Positions 34,660 through 47,442 of a DNA stretch of 64,000 nucleotides are shown piece by piece. Under the pieces are notes generated by a model that saw only the letters and a program-made list of their open reading frames with translations, searched no databases and was not told the DNA's origin. The stretch lies in the NCBI GenBank assembly GCA_016617855.1, contig JAECUM010001153.1:62001-126000 (forward strand), read 5' to 3'. Both the position numbers and the translations under genes were made by a program. The DNA comes from Megalonaias nervosa (lineage: Eukaryota; Mollusca; Bivalvia; Unionida; Unionidae). Within the stretch, counting starts at the first letter, position 1. Each line of letters opens with the position of its first letter.

Positions 34660-35055
34660 TCAACGATTTTCAAAGAACAGTTTGGCAAAGCCCTGGAGAA
34701 AACTCGCCAACGTATACTGATCGACGAATATGCCATTTCTCATCGTCTTAAAATGTTTTTGACGGCAAAACGCTATCAGATTTTCTCCAGGTGTGTTTTC
34801 TATTCTGGGTGGAAACTTGAACACAAGACTGCAGTCAAAAGACATTTACAACAACAATAGATTTTCCAAGTATTTCTGCAACCCTATAGAATTAAACAAA
34901 TGATTGTACCAGTTTGAGTACTCTGATGTCATTGAGTGCAACGAAGTCAGAAACACAGCTGTTCCGTTGATGTCGTTCTTTTGAAAGTGTTTTATGCCAT
35001 AGCTACTTACGAGAACGGTAGAAACACGTGTCAAGTTCACCGAGAACGTGCACAT
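34660..35055 (-). pseudogene. Unidentified minus-strand frame with one stop, about 131 codons
   Basis: 35055-34846 and 34845-34660 share a frame and are separated by a single stop. They include LVSSYGIKHFQKNDINGTAV and ENLIAFCRQKHFKTMRNGIF, ending LQGFAKLFFENR. Not recognised. It lies immediately beside the LTR-like repeat and on the same strand as the relics at 25.6-33 kb. Confidence 0.35.
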
Positions 35056-35196
35056 TCTCGTTATTTTCCTTTAAGTAAATCGCATTTTGACATTGTCAGT
35101 ATTATTATTTAACAGAATGTCTTGTCCAAAATACTGTATTAAAACAAAAATATTGTATTCTTGAGAGAAAACGTTACAGTGAATGTACATGATTCT

Positions 35197-35994
35197 TTAG
35201 CGAATTGTAACAAACATCTCCTGCGCACCGCGAAGTCGCTTGACAACGAGCACATGGTTTAGGGGATATGTTAAAATCAGCTTTTCGACGCTGGCACCCA
35301 TCTTAAAAGCGACGTTCTCTCGAGAATTACATTCTTTAAAAGATACAGCTTTGACACAAGGAAAGATATTTTTCAAAACATCCTCTTCGACCAACAAAGT
35401 CCTAAAGAAGCATTGATGAAAGCAGGACAAAATGTGTTGATTCAAACAGTAGCAGATCTTCTTGTTGGCCAAGACACCCGAATAAATTCGCTGCACACTC
35501 CTGGCGAAGGTATTAATTCCTCAAGCAGAAAGCGACATCGAAAACTCTTTAGAGCCCATTCCCACGATCAGAAAATGAATAAGGAAAGAAAAAGTGCAGT
35601 AATAATATTTGACATTTTGGAATAATAAAAACAGAACAAAATATATGATCACAAAGATTATTGCGAATGTTCCAAGTCATAACTCAGTTTGCTTGTGGTG
35701 TCATCGATGTTCACGACGATGCAAGAATTTTAATGCGCAGAATTTCATCCCTTATTGTCTTCAATGACTTCAGCTCCTAACGAATTTTTTTAGATCAAAG
35801 GACAAACCAAAGACTACATCTATCTGAATAACAGTAACTCGTACCTGCAGGTCGAAGTTCTCAAAAGGTGACAACGTGATTCCAGGTACCAGTGACAGAG
35901 CAGTTACCGTCCGTATTTGCACGCATTCATTGTTCAGCGAAGTGGAATCATATTTGCACAACAAACTGATGGACAGCTGCATGGACAAATACAC
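35197..35994 (-). pseudogene. Two further minus-strand open stretches, unidentified
   Basis: 35994-35770 (74 codons, VTALSLVPGITLSPFENFDL) and 35496-35197 (99 codons, GASVEKLILTYPLNHVLVVK). They may belong to the same former gene as 34660-35055. Coding status is uncertain. Confidence 0.25.
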
Positions 35995-36620
35995 ATAGAG
36001 AGCATACCCGGAAAATCTCTAGATGTACGGAAAAAAATCCAAGAATGCCTCGATGATGTAAACACCTGACACACTGGACAAGTTCAACGACACTGAGTTC
36101 GATTTAACGACAGCCGAAGGAAAATAAAACAAGAATGAAGTTTAGATTTAAATATGGAGTTGTAAGGTAAGTATTTATTGGATGTAAGTCTGTGACTGCA
36201 TCGAAGTAGAACCAAGATATATTTGGTGGGATATGCTAGCAAGTACATAACGAGCAACGAAGAAGCCAGATTTTACGTGCGACGTGTGGAAGTCTTATTT
36301 TGAGTAGGAAACGACATCAGTCAAAATGTGAGCAGAAGGACAGTCAAGTATCGTCTACGACAAGAGATGTTAAAACTTTCACAATTGTCCCTGGACTCTT
36401 CTGGAAGGCATTTCATCAATTTTATGAGAAAAATGACGCATGCACCTAATTCAGTAATTTGAGATTACAAGGACTAGATTCCAGTGTGTGTGGACAATAT
36501 TATGTATATTTTATTCATCAACGAAGTCTTGGATTTCCCATTTAGTAACTTGAACGTGATTACTCTATACACGAAAACAAGATACAAACGTGGTTTAGTA
36601 AACAGTATGGCTATCTATTA
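35995..36620. other. No recognisable feature
   Basis: Unique sequence between the relic frames and the next LTR-like repeat. Confidence 0.35.
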
Positions 36621-36807
36621 TTACGACCCTATGGTCTTAAAATAAGTAACAGAAAAGCGTCAGATCCAACAAGTTTTGTAAAATTCAACAACTAATTTAT
36701 TTCCCTAGAATACAAAGTCATAAATGTAAAAAGGACTTAAGGTATTGCGAAATAAACTACAAAAATTCCAGAATTTCTAATACAAGTCCTAATGATTAAT
36801 GTTATGT
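36621..36807 (+). mobile_element. LTR-like dispersed repeat, copy 2 (truncated)
   Basis: The start ATTACGACCCTATGGTCTTA matches the other copies closely (CCAACAAGTTTTGTAAAATT, TTTATTTCCCTAGA). It stops abruptly where the gypsy RT sequence begins at about 36808. Confidence 0.55.
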
Positions 36808-37421
36808 ACAAACTTAGTGACATATTTTGTATTTCAATGCAGCCATCGATTATTGGCAATGGAAATGAACCTGTTTTGGTAACATTGTTTACTTTTCTCT
36901 AATCAGTGTACATGCGGAAAGTATTATCTGGTTTCGGAACAAGTATACATGGTGAACTCCAGTCATTTTTACTCAATTTTATGAAATATTTGTTCATCAA
37001 TTACTCTATTCTTTTTTCTAACATTCTGTTTGAGAGGATTCAACCTGTACTGATGCTGTTCATAGGTGTGGAATCTACAATTTTAATGACATGGTAGATT
37101 TTATTTCTTCGTGTAGGAACATCTGGAAATAAGTGCTCACATTCAAGAAATAGCTGTTTAATTCATTCTTTTCTTGCTGCTGCAGATGTAAAAGTTTCTG
37201 GTCCAGAAAATTAATAATTACTGAATTCCGAAGATTGGTTACACCAAAGTCACAACAGTACAATTGCATTCCATCGCATAAATCTACACTGTGTGGGATA
37301 AATACAATTAAATTGCATGATTAACCTGGCTATCTCTGTCAACATATTCCTTTAATATATTTTATGGCAAATTGGGTTTTGTTTTCGCCTCCCAAGAGTG
37401 TTAATGATATAATTTAAACCA

Positions 37422-37569
37422 GGGGTCTCAAACACGCAGGGGTCTCAAACATGTGGCCCGCAAAATGATTGGCGTCACAAGGTGTCATGAGAGATAATAA
37501 AGCTGGTATGGCCCTTGGGCCATCAAAAATACCCTCATGTGGCCCTCAGGGTGGTTTGAGTTGGAGACC

Positions 37570-37570
<1 letters not shown>
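37422..37570. mobile_element. hAT-like remnant
   Basis: The left end CAGGGGTCTCAAACATGTGG plus CCCGC (37437) and the right part GTGGCCCTCAGGGTGGTTTG plus AGTTGGAGACC form an imperfect inverted pair of the CAGGGGTNTCAAAC type common in hAT elements. The left end is partly duplicated (CAGGGGTCTCAAACACG at 37422). The expected CCCTG is missing at the right, where the LINE tail begins. Confidence 0.5.
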
Positions 37571-37619
<49 letters not shown>

Positions 37620-39128
37620 TAATCCCTTAACCCAAGTGGTCGTTGGGGCACCACAGTTGACTGTACAAACAATTTTCTCCATCTTTCCCTGTTCTCTACT
37701 GCTCTCCAAATCCAATGCTTGTTCACTCCCTAATGTTGTCTTCCCACCTCTTTTTCTGTCTGCCTCTTCTTCTGTACCCTCGCACTTTGCCTCGCAAGAT
37801 TATTTTTGCCAGTCCAAATGATCTTGAGACATGACCATACCACTTCAGTTTGCGCTTTTTTACAGTGGTCAAGAAGTCTTCATAGGATCCGATGGCTCGT
37901 TGGATTATGTTGTGGACTTCCTCGTTGGTTACATGGTCAATGTATGAGATGCCCAGGATTTTGCAGTAGCATTTCACTTCGAAGGTTTGAATCCTTCTTT
38001 GTAGATCTGATGTGAGCGTCCATGTTTCACCAGCATACAGAAAGATGGATATGACAATCGAGCGCATCAGCCTTATTTTGGAACCAAAAGCAATGTTGGT
38101 ATCTTTCCATATTGGTCTCAACTTTGTTATTGCTGCTGTTGTCCGGGCAATCCTGCAAAGTAGTTCAGGTTTGGAGCCCTCATCTGTGATAATTGATCCC
38201 AAGTAATTGAAGCTTGTGACCTTCCAGTTTCTGTCCACTGACCTTTATTTCAGCACTGATGCCATTGGTATTGTTTGTCATCAATTTAGTTTTTTCGGCG
38301 CTAACCTCCATACCATATACTGTGGAGGTTGTGTCGAGGCGTTCAACCAAGTCAGCCAGCTCTTTGTCATCTCCTGCTGAACCATCAATATCATCTGCGA
38401 AGTGAAGGTTGGTGATTGTTCTTCCTCTGATGCTGACAGTGCCCTTGTGGTCATACAAGGCATCTTCCATGATTCTTTCCAGGAAAATGTTGAAGAGTGT
38501 AGGTGACAGTATACATCCCTGTCTGACTCTAACTGTTGTTCGAAACCAATCTCCTCTGCTGCCATTGATGAGGACAGCAGTGGTGGCTTTGCCACAGAGG
38601 TACTCAACAACTTGCACCAGGTTTGAGCTGATGTTGTACTTCCTCATAGTTGCCCATAAGGCTGCATGCCATACCCTATCAAAGGACTTTTGAAATCTAT
38701 AAAGATTTGGTATAGATTCTGCTGATGCTGAAGGTATTTCTTGCAAAGGAGTCTGAGATTGAAGATTTGTTCTGTGGTGTTCCTTCCTGCTCGGAAGCCT
38801 GCCTGCTCTTAAGCAATAATTTTCTCTGCTTGAGGCTTTAGTCTGTTGAGAATTATCTTCAGCATGACTTTGCTCGGGTGACTGATCAGACAGATGGTTC
38901 TATCGTTTTGGCATAGCTGTAACTTTCCTTTCTTGGGGAGCACGATGACCAAGGACTGAGTCCATGTGGTGGGCCATTCTCTTGTCTGCCATATCTTGTT
39001 GCAGATTGTTGTTAGGACTGTGACTATCTCTTCTCCTTTTGCTTGACTGAGCTCTACTGGTATGTTGTCAATGCCGGCTGACTTTCCTTTCTTTAGTGAC
39101 CTAACTGCAATTTGGAGACCACTGATTG
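37571..39128 (-). mobile_element. 5'-truncated LINE (non-LTR retrotransposon) with RT domain
   Basis: Minus-strand frames, in order. 39128-38809 holds the RT N-terminal part (KSAGIDNIPVELSQAKGEEI; LPKKG). 38746-38180 holds the RT palm with RQGCILSPTLFNIFLE and the catalytic FADDID. 38238-37723 holds the C-terminal region with GRQKKRWEDNIRE. A short tail leads into (ATG)n at 37571-37620, a microsatellite 3' end typical of RTE/Jockey-like elements. The endonuclease half is absent and frames are shifted between segments, so it is dead. It is inserted in the gypsy relic. Confidence 0.85.
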
Positions 39129-40640
39129 AAATCACTTACTTTCTTTTCAGCTGCGTAAGGACCATAGTATTTAGCCTGAAGAGGATTTTGTGTTATGGGC
39201 AAGAGACCCAGAACTCTATCACCAGGGTGAAAACTCCTTTCCGTTGTATTTTATTGTACCTTAATTTCATTTTTGACTGAGTGGAGTGCAGATTAGTTCT
39301 TGCAACTTTACAAGTCTTTGACAACTTATATTTAAAATTAGAAACATATTCAAAAAGGTTCATTTCTATGTCTTCATTAGAAAGAAGTTTCTCATTTAGC
39401 AACTTCAAAGGTCCACGGACAGGATGTCCAAAAACAACTTCAAAGGGACTAAGTCCTAAATTTTTGAACTGATTCCCAAAAACAAACAACAGTAAAGGAA
39501 CACCATTATCCCAATCTTTTCCAGTATCAAAACCATATGACTGAATAATATTTTTCAATATTTAATGAAATCTTTCTAAAGTTCATTGTCTTTCAGGGTG
39601 ATACAGAGATTTCAATTGTTGGATGCCTCATTCATGCATAATTTATTGGAAAATGCCAGACATAAAACTTGACACTTGATCATATTGGACAGACCTGGGA
39701 AGGCCAGACTGAGTAAAAAAGAGCTTTACTATTTTTGTAGTTTTAACATACTTCAAAGGAATTGCCTCTGGGAATCCTGTAGACGCACGAATTATGGTCA
39801 CCAAGTATTTATTACCTGACTTGGTGTTAGGTAAGGGACTGATACAGTCCACCATTATTCTGCTAAATGGTTCTTCAAATGCAGTCATAGGTTGCATGTG
39901 AACCTTATGTATCTCATAGTTGGGTTTTCCTAATATTTGTCAAGTGTGATAAGATCTGAAGTATTTACAAACATCACCTTTAAGCTTTGGTCAATAAGAG
40001 AGATTCAAGACCTTTTGATAAGCCTTATTGATCCCTAAATGACCATCCAAAGGAGTTTCATGGTATAAACAAAGAATTTCTTGTGTATCCGACTTGGAAT
40101 TACACTTTGATAGCGCATTGACCACTCATCACTAGCAGGTACCTCAGGTGGTCTCCATATTCTCATAATGATCCCATTTTTAACAAAATAATCCACATGT
40201 ACTTTTATGGCTTCAGTTTCGCTGATAGCCCTCTGAAACAAATAGGATATCTCGGGATCTTTTTCCTGTTCGACGACAAGTGATTTTTGTTTCTCACACT
40301 GATTAGAATAAAGAGAATGAGTTATTAAAGAGGATCAATATGATCAATACCTTTTGATTGATCCAAAGGAGGAGTAAAAGTGACTTAATCGAAACCCTGA
40401 CCAACACATGTGTCAGCTAAAGGAATACTTTCCTGATCAACATCATTCTCAAGAGCTTTCTTTGACATAGCTCTAGTAACTGCACAAGCTGGGCATAAAT
40501 CAGGATTTCTTTTTCAATCGCATCAACTTTGTGGTAAAATGATAAGGTACTCTGTCTTAATTTGATACATATTTTTCTTTGATATGAATCTTTAGAGAAT
40601 TGTTTGAATTGATTTGTATTAAATGATATATAAATCACGT

Positions 40641-41423
40641 GTGCTATGAATGAATCATCATTAGGTTTGTATGATTTTTATGCCGATGAATTGTTAGTTA
40701 GCAGATAATGTAGTTAAGACAAGAAGTGAACTTGTGTAACTGAGATGCGAATTCTTTTAACGCATGAATCGGTTGTATTAACGTCTGAGCAGCAGGGTGG
40801 GATATACAGCTAATTTTTTTGACAGTCGTATTTGTTACATGTGTCCGACAATTAGTTAGTGATTAAGAGTTCACTCTGGTGGGCTTATTGTCATTAAGCG
40901 AGAGCAGACAATGCTATCGATCAGTTGGCAATAGTAGCTAGCTCTATAGGAGGAATACATTAATTTTCCTGTACAATATTAATTGTCTATGGAAAGAGAG
41001 GAATCGAGTGTGTAAGCAAATATGACATTGTTTTTATTGAATGCAAGGTTATGACCTGAAACCAATTAGCAGTTACTGTCTGTTGTGAAACACGATATGG
41101 CTGATTCTATGAACGGAGAGGGAATGTATATTCAGTGCAAGGTGTGAAAAAAAGAACAAAGATTTAGTTCGCATTTATTTTGTTTTAAAAGTAAATAGCT
41201 TCTACGACTGGTAAAAGAGTGAACGCAGGAATGTAAGAGGGGACGACCAGTAAGAGGCTGGACGCAGATAGAGGCCACAAAAGGTAGCGACGCTTGAGGA
41301 AGCCAGAGGGAAGAAATCGATCCCAACCGACTAGCTGTGGTCAGTTTGGAGACTGAACCGCAACTAGTTATCAGGTTACGCAGACATGCCTGGTAATTAA
41401 GGTTCGAAACGCTCACTCGATTT

Positions 41424-41498
<75 letters not shown>

Positions 41499-41777
41499 CA
41501 TTTGTACCAACAAAAAAAAATTGTATCAAAACAAACACCTACAACAATAAAATTAAGGAGAAGTGAAAGTTTAATAAAACTCGGTGGAGCTTCTTAGCGG
41601 TACATACAAAACAGATCTGAGTATTATTTTTCATGCAATAAAAGCTGTTGCACTGTTTAATCGCCTTGAAGAGCTAATTGAAATAATACAGCCTGCCAAA
41701 CAGCAGCTCAAGAAATATTTCAGATAAACATAGTGTAAGGAAGTGTGTTAAAAACACATATATCCCCTATTTATTAA

Positions 41778-41813
<36 letters not shown>

Positions 41814-42615
41814 CAACGATCCGTATACCCATTTGTTGTTTTTTAAAAAAAGAGTCTTTCTTAATCGATCACAGAGCTGTTGATATTATAAATAAGCCGA
41901 CACCGAATGTTGCCAATATAGTAGGTCTATTTTTTATTTAAAAATGGTATTTCACTATTATAAAAATATTTTAATTGTTATCAAGTATAGCTTTGCTATT
42001 CAAAAGTGTGGATGATCTACTTTTGATTTAGTCAGAAATTAGTCTTTCATCTGTTTGAGAAACTATGAACAAAAGCTCACAACATTACGGCAGAACAGAG
42101 TGGCTATTAGAATGAACTTAAGAATACCGGACACTCCGTTGCACACACGCAAAACATGATCATTTTTAGGGGATGGGGCCATGCCAGCTGAAAAACAGAC
42201 GAACGGCAACCCTTCTACAGAATCAGTTATTATTATTATTCATTCAAAGTCGCTCAAAATGGTGCAACTATTTTAACAATATTATTCAATCAATCGCCAT
42301 TGAACTAAATATTGAATAGTGTATAAGCCTACTCATTGTATTGAAAAGTCGGAATATCTCTAATGTAGCAATCTAGGCCTAATGTACACCTCCAACGAGA
42401 TTACGGATGAGAGAATATGCGTGTCGTGTGCAAAAGATTGGCCCTATCACTACCAGACGAGCTGAGTCAGTCAGTCAGAGTAAGGCAAACCGAACAGAGT
42501 GGCTGTAACAGCGAGGTGATTACATAGGACAGGAATTCAGTTTGGAATTTATCTTGTATTAGACCAAATTTTAACTTTTGATAAAGGGAGGTAGTCGTTT
42601 TGCAATAGACAAAAG
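40641..42615. other. Upstream region of PDLIM gene 2
   Basis: Contains (GA)n at 41425-41497 and (TTA)n at 41780-41813. CpG is near normal. No clear TATA box near the start codon; a TGTATAAG at about 42318 is roughly 300 bp upstream and may be chance. A CAGCTG E-box at about 42185 would suit a muscle gene but is a weak signal alone. Confidence 0.3.
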
Positions 42616-42729
42616 ATGTCACAGTTGTTGACATTGGAGGCAAAATTGGAGAGAGCGGACTCAACAACGCCATGGGGATTTCGTATGCAGGGAGGAAAGG
42701 ATTTCAGTGCTCCTTTCACAATAAACAGA
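42616..42729 (+). CDS. PDLIM: PDZ-LIM (Zasp/PDLIM-type) protein gene 2, first coding exon
   Basis: ATG at 42616 (context AAAAGATGT) and 38 codons to a perfect GTAAGT donor at 42730, phase 0. The exon encodes the first PDZ strand (LLTLEAKLER), the carboxylate-binding loop PWGF (residues 19-22) and RMQGGKDFSAPFTINR. PWGFRxQGGKDF is the hallmark of the ALP/Enigma/Zasp PDZ domain, which binds the C-terminus of alpha-actinin. The segment before PWGF is longer than in vertebrate PDLIMs and is closer to insect Zasp. The continuation is at 58246 in matching phase. A + strand frame starting at 42672 is out of frame. Confidence 0.9.
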
Positions 42730-44933
42730 GTAAGTGCCCCTCCCAGTTACTCATTACACCCTATTTTACCCCAAATTTTGCTAAAATTGTAGTGACCTTT
42801 TACGAAAATGGGCGTGACATGAGTATCCTGTTTTCGATCATAGGCATGCAAGTTATTTAATTGTCAAATATTTGAACCCAGATGACCCAACCTTATAAGT
42901 AGATCTTATTTGCTTGTCTATTGTTTATGTGTTACTCGTGTATCGTATCAACTGCCGGATCGTCACAGATGATAAATTTTGTTCAAGTACATTGCCCTGT
43001 TTAGTCCAGTGATTATCGAAATCGTAAACACAGCTTAATACTCCTTTCTCCGCGTAGGTTTCTTTTTTTTTTTCCTTTCTTTTTTTAGGAAGAGATAGGT
43101 GATCCAAATGTCCGTGCATACGTTCGTATGCTGGATCATTGTTAACTGAAGTTGGTGCCTGTATTTACATCATGCAAAAAGAAAAACGTGCTTAGCTTTT
43201 ACTACAGAGTATTTCAAGAAATAATTTAAATGAAATTTAGAATTATTTTAGTTTTAGTACATGAAAGTAGCGTAATTCCAAACTATGTTGAAGGACATGC
43301 TTTTGAAATTCCACAACGGAAGTTAGAAAATGTCAGAATATGTGTGGTGGTGGGGAATAAATCATGTCTGTTTGCATGTATTTATGTATGTACGTATATA
43401 TGTATATATACTGTCGGGGGCATGTGTGCAATATAAGTGTTCAGTATTTTTTTCATTGACATTCAAAATATTTTTGTAAATCACACCTTGTCTAAAACAA
43501 ATGCTAATCATCCCTCTTACATGGTAGTATAACTGTAAAGATGGTTGTTTCTGAGTAATCCAGAACAAATTATTGTCAAGGTCGTATGTCATGCTGTGGT
43601 ATAGTCCGATAGTATTTCAGTTCTGTTTTTTTTTTTTTTAAATGTGGTACACAGTGCCATCCTTATTTACGGATCTATAATTTATTACTGAAAATGAAAT
43701 AAAGCTTTGCTAATTTGTTTTGATGTATTGTTATAAATGTTGTTATATGTAAGGTGGTGGTATATTGTTTCATATTTTGCATAGAGTTAGATTTTTGAAG
43801 GAACAGAATTTCCCAGGATTTCCAAACTGGTTATCCTGTTTAAAAATGACCTTGTATATCATAGGTGCATGTATTGTTAAAAGAAATATTTTGTTTATTT
43901 TTGGTGTGTGATTGATGGGTGTAATTTTGGTTTATAGAGTATGCAGCTTCGCCTTTCTTCAGATGTGTGCCTATAAAAATCGGACCTGCTTGGTCATTTT
44001 CACTTCAGAGGTAAATTTTTAAAAAATTGAGATAACATTTTTTTTTCTATTTATATATTTTGTAATTCATTCATTGCACTTAGTAGTTGGTATTGCCTAC
44101 TATGGTGAAATTCATTTTTCCTATTCTAATAACTGCTCAAGATAGTGTATTTTAGACTAATTCCGGTTCATTTTTCAAGCATATAGCTGCCATTTTGGTT
44201 AGTTGTGTGGCTAGATCATATTCAGTTTCCTCAAGTACAATATGTAAAAAAATTCCAGGTGCAGTACATGAAAGTAGCATAGAGGTTTGCCAACATTTTC
44301 TCCACTGTGCAATTTTCAAATGCAAAATACTTCACCATACACCATTCTCTCTTCCGTAGAATAAGACATGTGACCTTGGCTTTGGAAATGGAGACAATGG
44401 TTTTTCTAATATTGGATTCACAATTATTTGTTCTGGACTACTTTGGAACTACTACCCATGATGCATTCTTGATGCAGTCAAATATAGCCTCTGTATCAGT
44501 CTGCATGACTTCAGCTGTTCTTAAATGATCCAATACAGTGGTAAAAGAGGATTACAAACTTTGATGCAGATCATCATTAAATCGGCTGTTTTTCGGTGTC
44601 AGGTACTTTTAGTTTTTCAAATGATTATCACGTGTGCTATTTTGATGGCAACTTTTCTTTGGTGCCAAGCTCAAGGCTGCAGATGTGCCTGATTTTCATG
44701 AGACAGGCCAACAGAAATTGGTAATGCATCTATTTTTTATAAGACCAGTTTAAAAAAGCTATGTTTCTGGTTACATTGAAGACACACAAAAATGAAGTTG
44801 GGTAGGTTGGTACATGTACAAACCATTTTGTTTGTTGAGACAGATGAAACATAAAGTAGAAAATAAGTTTTTTGCATCATGAATTTAATTTGGATCATAG
44901 TTAATTCCCTTTGTTACTTTTTTCCTCCTGTTA

Positions 44934-45660
44934 TGACCCTATAGTCATAAACTGAGCAACAGAAAGAAGTGAAATCAGCAGGTTTAGTAAATTAAGAAAT
45001 AATTTATTTCTCTAAGCTACAAAATGAAAATGTAAGAGGAACTTGAGTATTATGAATTAAAATTTCCAGATAATCATAAATGTTCTATCACAAGTCCAAG
45101 ATTATAGAATGTTCTGAATTAATTCCAGTGTGGAATGTGCTAATATACCAATAGCCTTGAATAGATTAATGTACCAACAGTCATGATGTATCACAATGAT
45201 ATAATCCATAATGTTTTTGAATGAGTTCAAAGTAATCCAGAAATAGTGCTTTTGTCCAAAAAGTCATTGAGCAATTTTTATTCCAGTGATAAATTTAAAT
45301 AAATGTTTCCCCGGAAATCATATCTGAACACAACAATAAATGATTCAACAGACTAAACTTGAAACGGGAGTGAAGACTGTTGACCAAAACCTATATGTAC
45401 TAGTTTCACTTGACCTAACACTCTATAAAATGCCCAGGATGTGGATCATTTTAAATGGAAAATTCCATTAAATTCATAAACAAGTTTAGGCATTGAACTT
45501 GAATTTTAATAAACATCTTGTTACCATTTATTACCATGACAAAAACCAGGAATACAAGATATGACAGTAGTTAAGTAGTCCAAACTCTACCCTCAAACAT
45601 GGACAAAGTTCTAGCACACAATATAAGTGAAATATATATAACACTACTGAAACTTGTTAT
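44934..45660 (+). mobile_element. LTR-like dispersed repeat, copy 3
   Basis: Begins TGTTATGACCCTATAGTCAT and AAACTGAGCAACAGAAAG, closely matching the 33786 and 36621 copies over the first 150-200 bp. The right boundary is uncertain. Confidence 0.5.
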
Positions 45661-46282
45661 TTTTTCTTTTTCCCAAAGTTTTGTTCCTTCAGCCCAAAAA
45701 TGAAGAGTTGACAGGAATATGGGTTGGTTGGGTAACTAGACATATATTGATTTGGCCTAAAGGAAACAAAGCATGAAAGAGTGATTTGTAGAGTGAATCA
45801 TGAAGTAAGACATTCATATGGGCTACAAAACAAGAAATTTATGCAAATGGTGCAGCAACTGTGAAACGAAAGTTTTAGTGGCAGCTAATGGAATACCAAA
45901 CTTGTAAATTTCAACATACTCCAGGCACAGGGTTTCAGAGGATCATTTATTTGCCATTCAGGGACATCAGTCAATGGATGAGAGAGCTACTATGAAAATT
46001 GTTGTCAAAAATGCAGTTAGTAGGGAAATTGAAAGAGACAGATGATTGCAAAGAGGTCCAGATTTAGAATCATGTTCTGTTTAGCTACAAAAGGCTAGCC
46101 ATTGAATCAGCTTGACAAAATAATTGAACTTCTCACATAATGTATCAAGACAATGGGCCATAGATGATTAAGGCAAGAAACTTAGGACAGACCATCCTGT
46201 ACACTCTTCTGGTCAATGACTGGTGGAGCTACTAAAAATAACAAACAAGGTCTGGAAGCTACATACAAAATGTGCTGATATT

Positions 46283-47160
46283 GTTACGTGTCTAGGCTCA
46301 TGCAAAAAGTAACAAGAAAAGAGTGAAGACAACAAGCTTTGTAAAATTTAACAAACAATTTATTTCCCTAAAAAAACAAGGTAAAAATGAGAAAAAGGAC
46401 TTACAGTTTCTGAATCAAATCCAAAATTATTCCAAAAATTAAAAAATAGAAGTCCTATCAATGAAAAATCCTAAATGAATCTGTGTTTGAGTCCCGATGA
46501 AATCAAAATGGAGGGCAATGATGTATGTTGTGACCTTCAAAGTGTTGCCATGTCAACAGTTCCTTGTTGAAAATAATATTCCAGTTTAGAATTTCTGAAT
46601 AAATTTTGATAAATTTCCTAGTCCAAGAATTTCTGTATGAGCACTAGTATTTTCCAGGGGAAGAATCAATAATTCCATAAAATAAAAATTCAACTCAAAC
46701 TGGTCACAACAAGACATCTTTAAGTGTCATAGATTTAAAGCCCAACTGGCTAGTTCTTCTCAAGAAAACGGTTACACAGTAAGTTAAGATGCAAAACAGA
46801 TTCCTGCATGAGTGTCACGTGATCACCATCTAGAACAACATAGAATAATTTTTACATGCTAATTATCATGTACTCTAGGTATGGCCTTAATTCCACTGAA
46901 TGAATCTTACTCTTAGAATGAATAAAATAAAAATTAAAAATAAGTTGTTTACTTGAACTCTATCTGATTTCTGAATCAAGGTCAGAAACTAGCTGCAATG
47001 TTTTAACTACTGGTTGTTTATCAGGTCAAACAGAACTAAACTGAACTTCTAATCCAGTAGACAAAGTTATCATTACAGTAACATGTAATGGAATAAAATT
47101 TAAAAAATTTAAAACTTACAAACAAATAATTAAATTACATATACTTAACAATATCATTTG
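46283..47160 (+). mobile_element. LTR-like dispersed repeat, copy 4
   Basis: Begins TGTTACGTGTCTAGGCTCAT and shares ACAACAAGCTTTGTAAAATT and AATTTATTTCCCTAAA with the other copies. It ends near ACAATATCA at about 47153, similar to the 34600 end of copy 1. Confidence 0.5.
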
Positions 47161-47442
47161 CCCACTGAAACATACTTGTGTATTGGGTAGAACTGCAGTG
47201 ACCAAATGAGTATGGCACCTGCAGTGTATTGCCTCAGTTTGCATTGAATTAATTTATTCTATTAGATCGAACAGGTGAAATTGTAAATGTAAAAGGTTTT
47301 AGATTGTTCTTTCTTAAATGAATTCCTTTATTGGCCATATTCAAGTCAAAGTGTGTCACTTGCTTATGTTCAAATACCTGTGATCATACCTGCAGCACCA
47401 GCAAAAATTTTATTGAGATCCAGATGTAGGAATGAGGAGATT

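Larger units (their letters stand above)
36808..40640 (-). mobile_element. Ty3/gypsy LTR-retrotransposon pol relic, integrase before RT (Gmr1-like order)
   Basis: Read on the minus strand. A pre-integrase region lies at 40640-40260. The zinc-finger/N-terminal integrase region is 40241-40035 (FQRAISETEAIKVHVDYFVK). The integrase core is 39897-39643 (FSRIMVDCISPLPNTKSGNK; the first catalytic Asp is in VDC). The core end and C-terminal region are 39558-39130 (GLSPFEVVFGHPVRGPLKLL; QNPLQAKYYGPYA). After a LINE/hAT insertion the frame resumes at 37420 with LNYIINTLGRRKQN. Next come the RT leader (37269-37075) and RT palm start (about 37000-36808: WSSPC-, LVPKPDN-, TDYRKVN-like blocks spread over broken frames). 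Many stops and shifts make it inactive. RT after IN is the order of Gmr1-type elements, not of ordinary gypsy. Confidence 0.75.

Noticed and set aside
37485..37821. ORFs of poly-Met or poly-Ile (both strands)
   Set aside because: They read through the (ATG)n/(CAT)n tail of the LINE.
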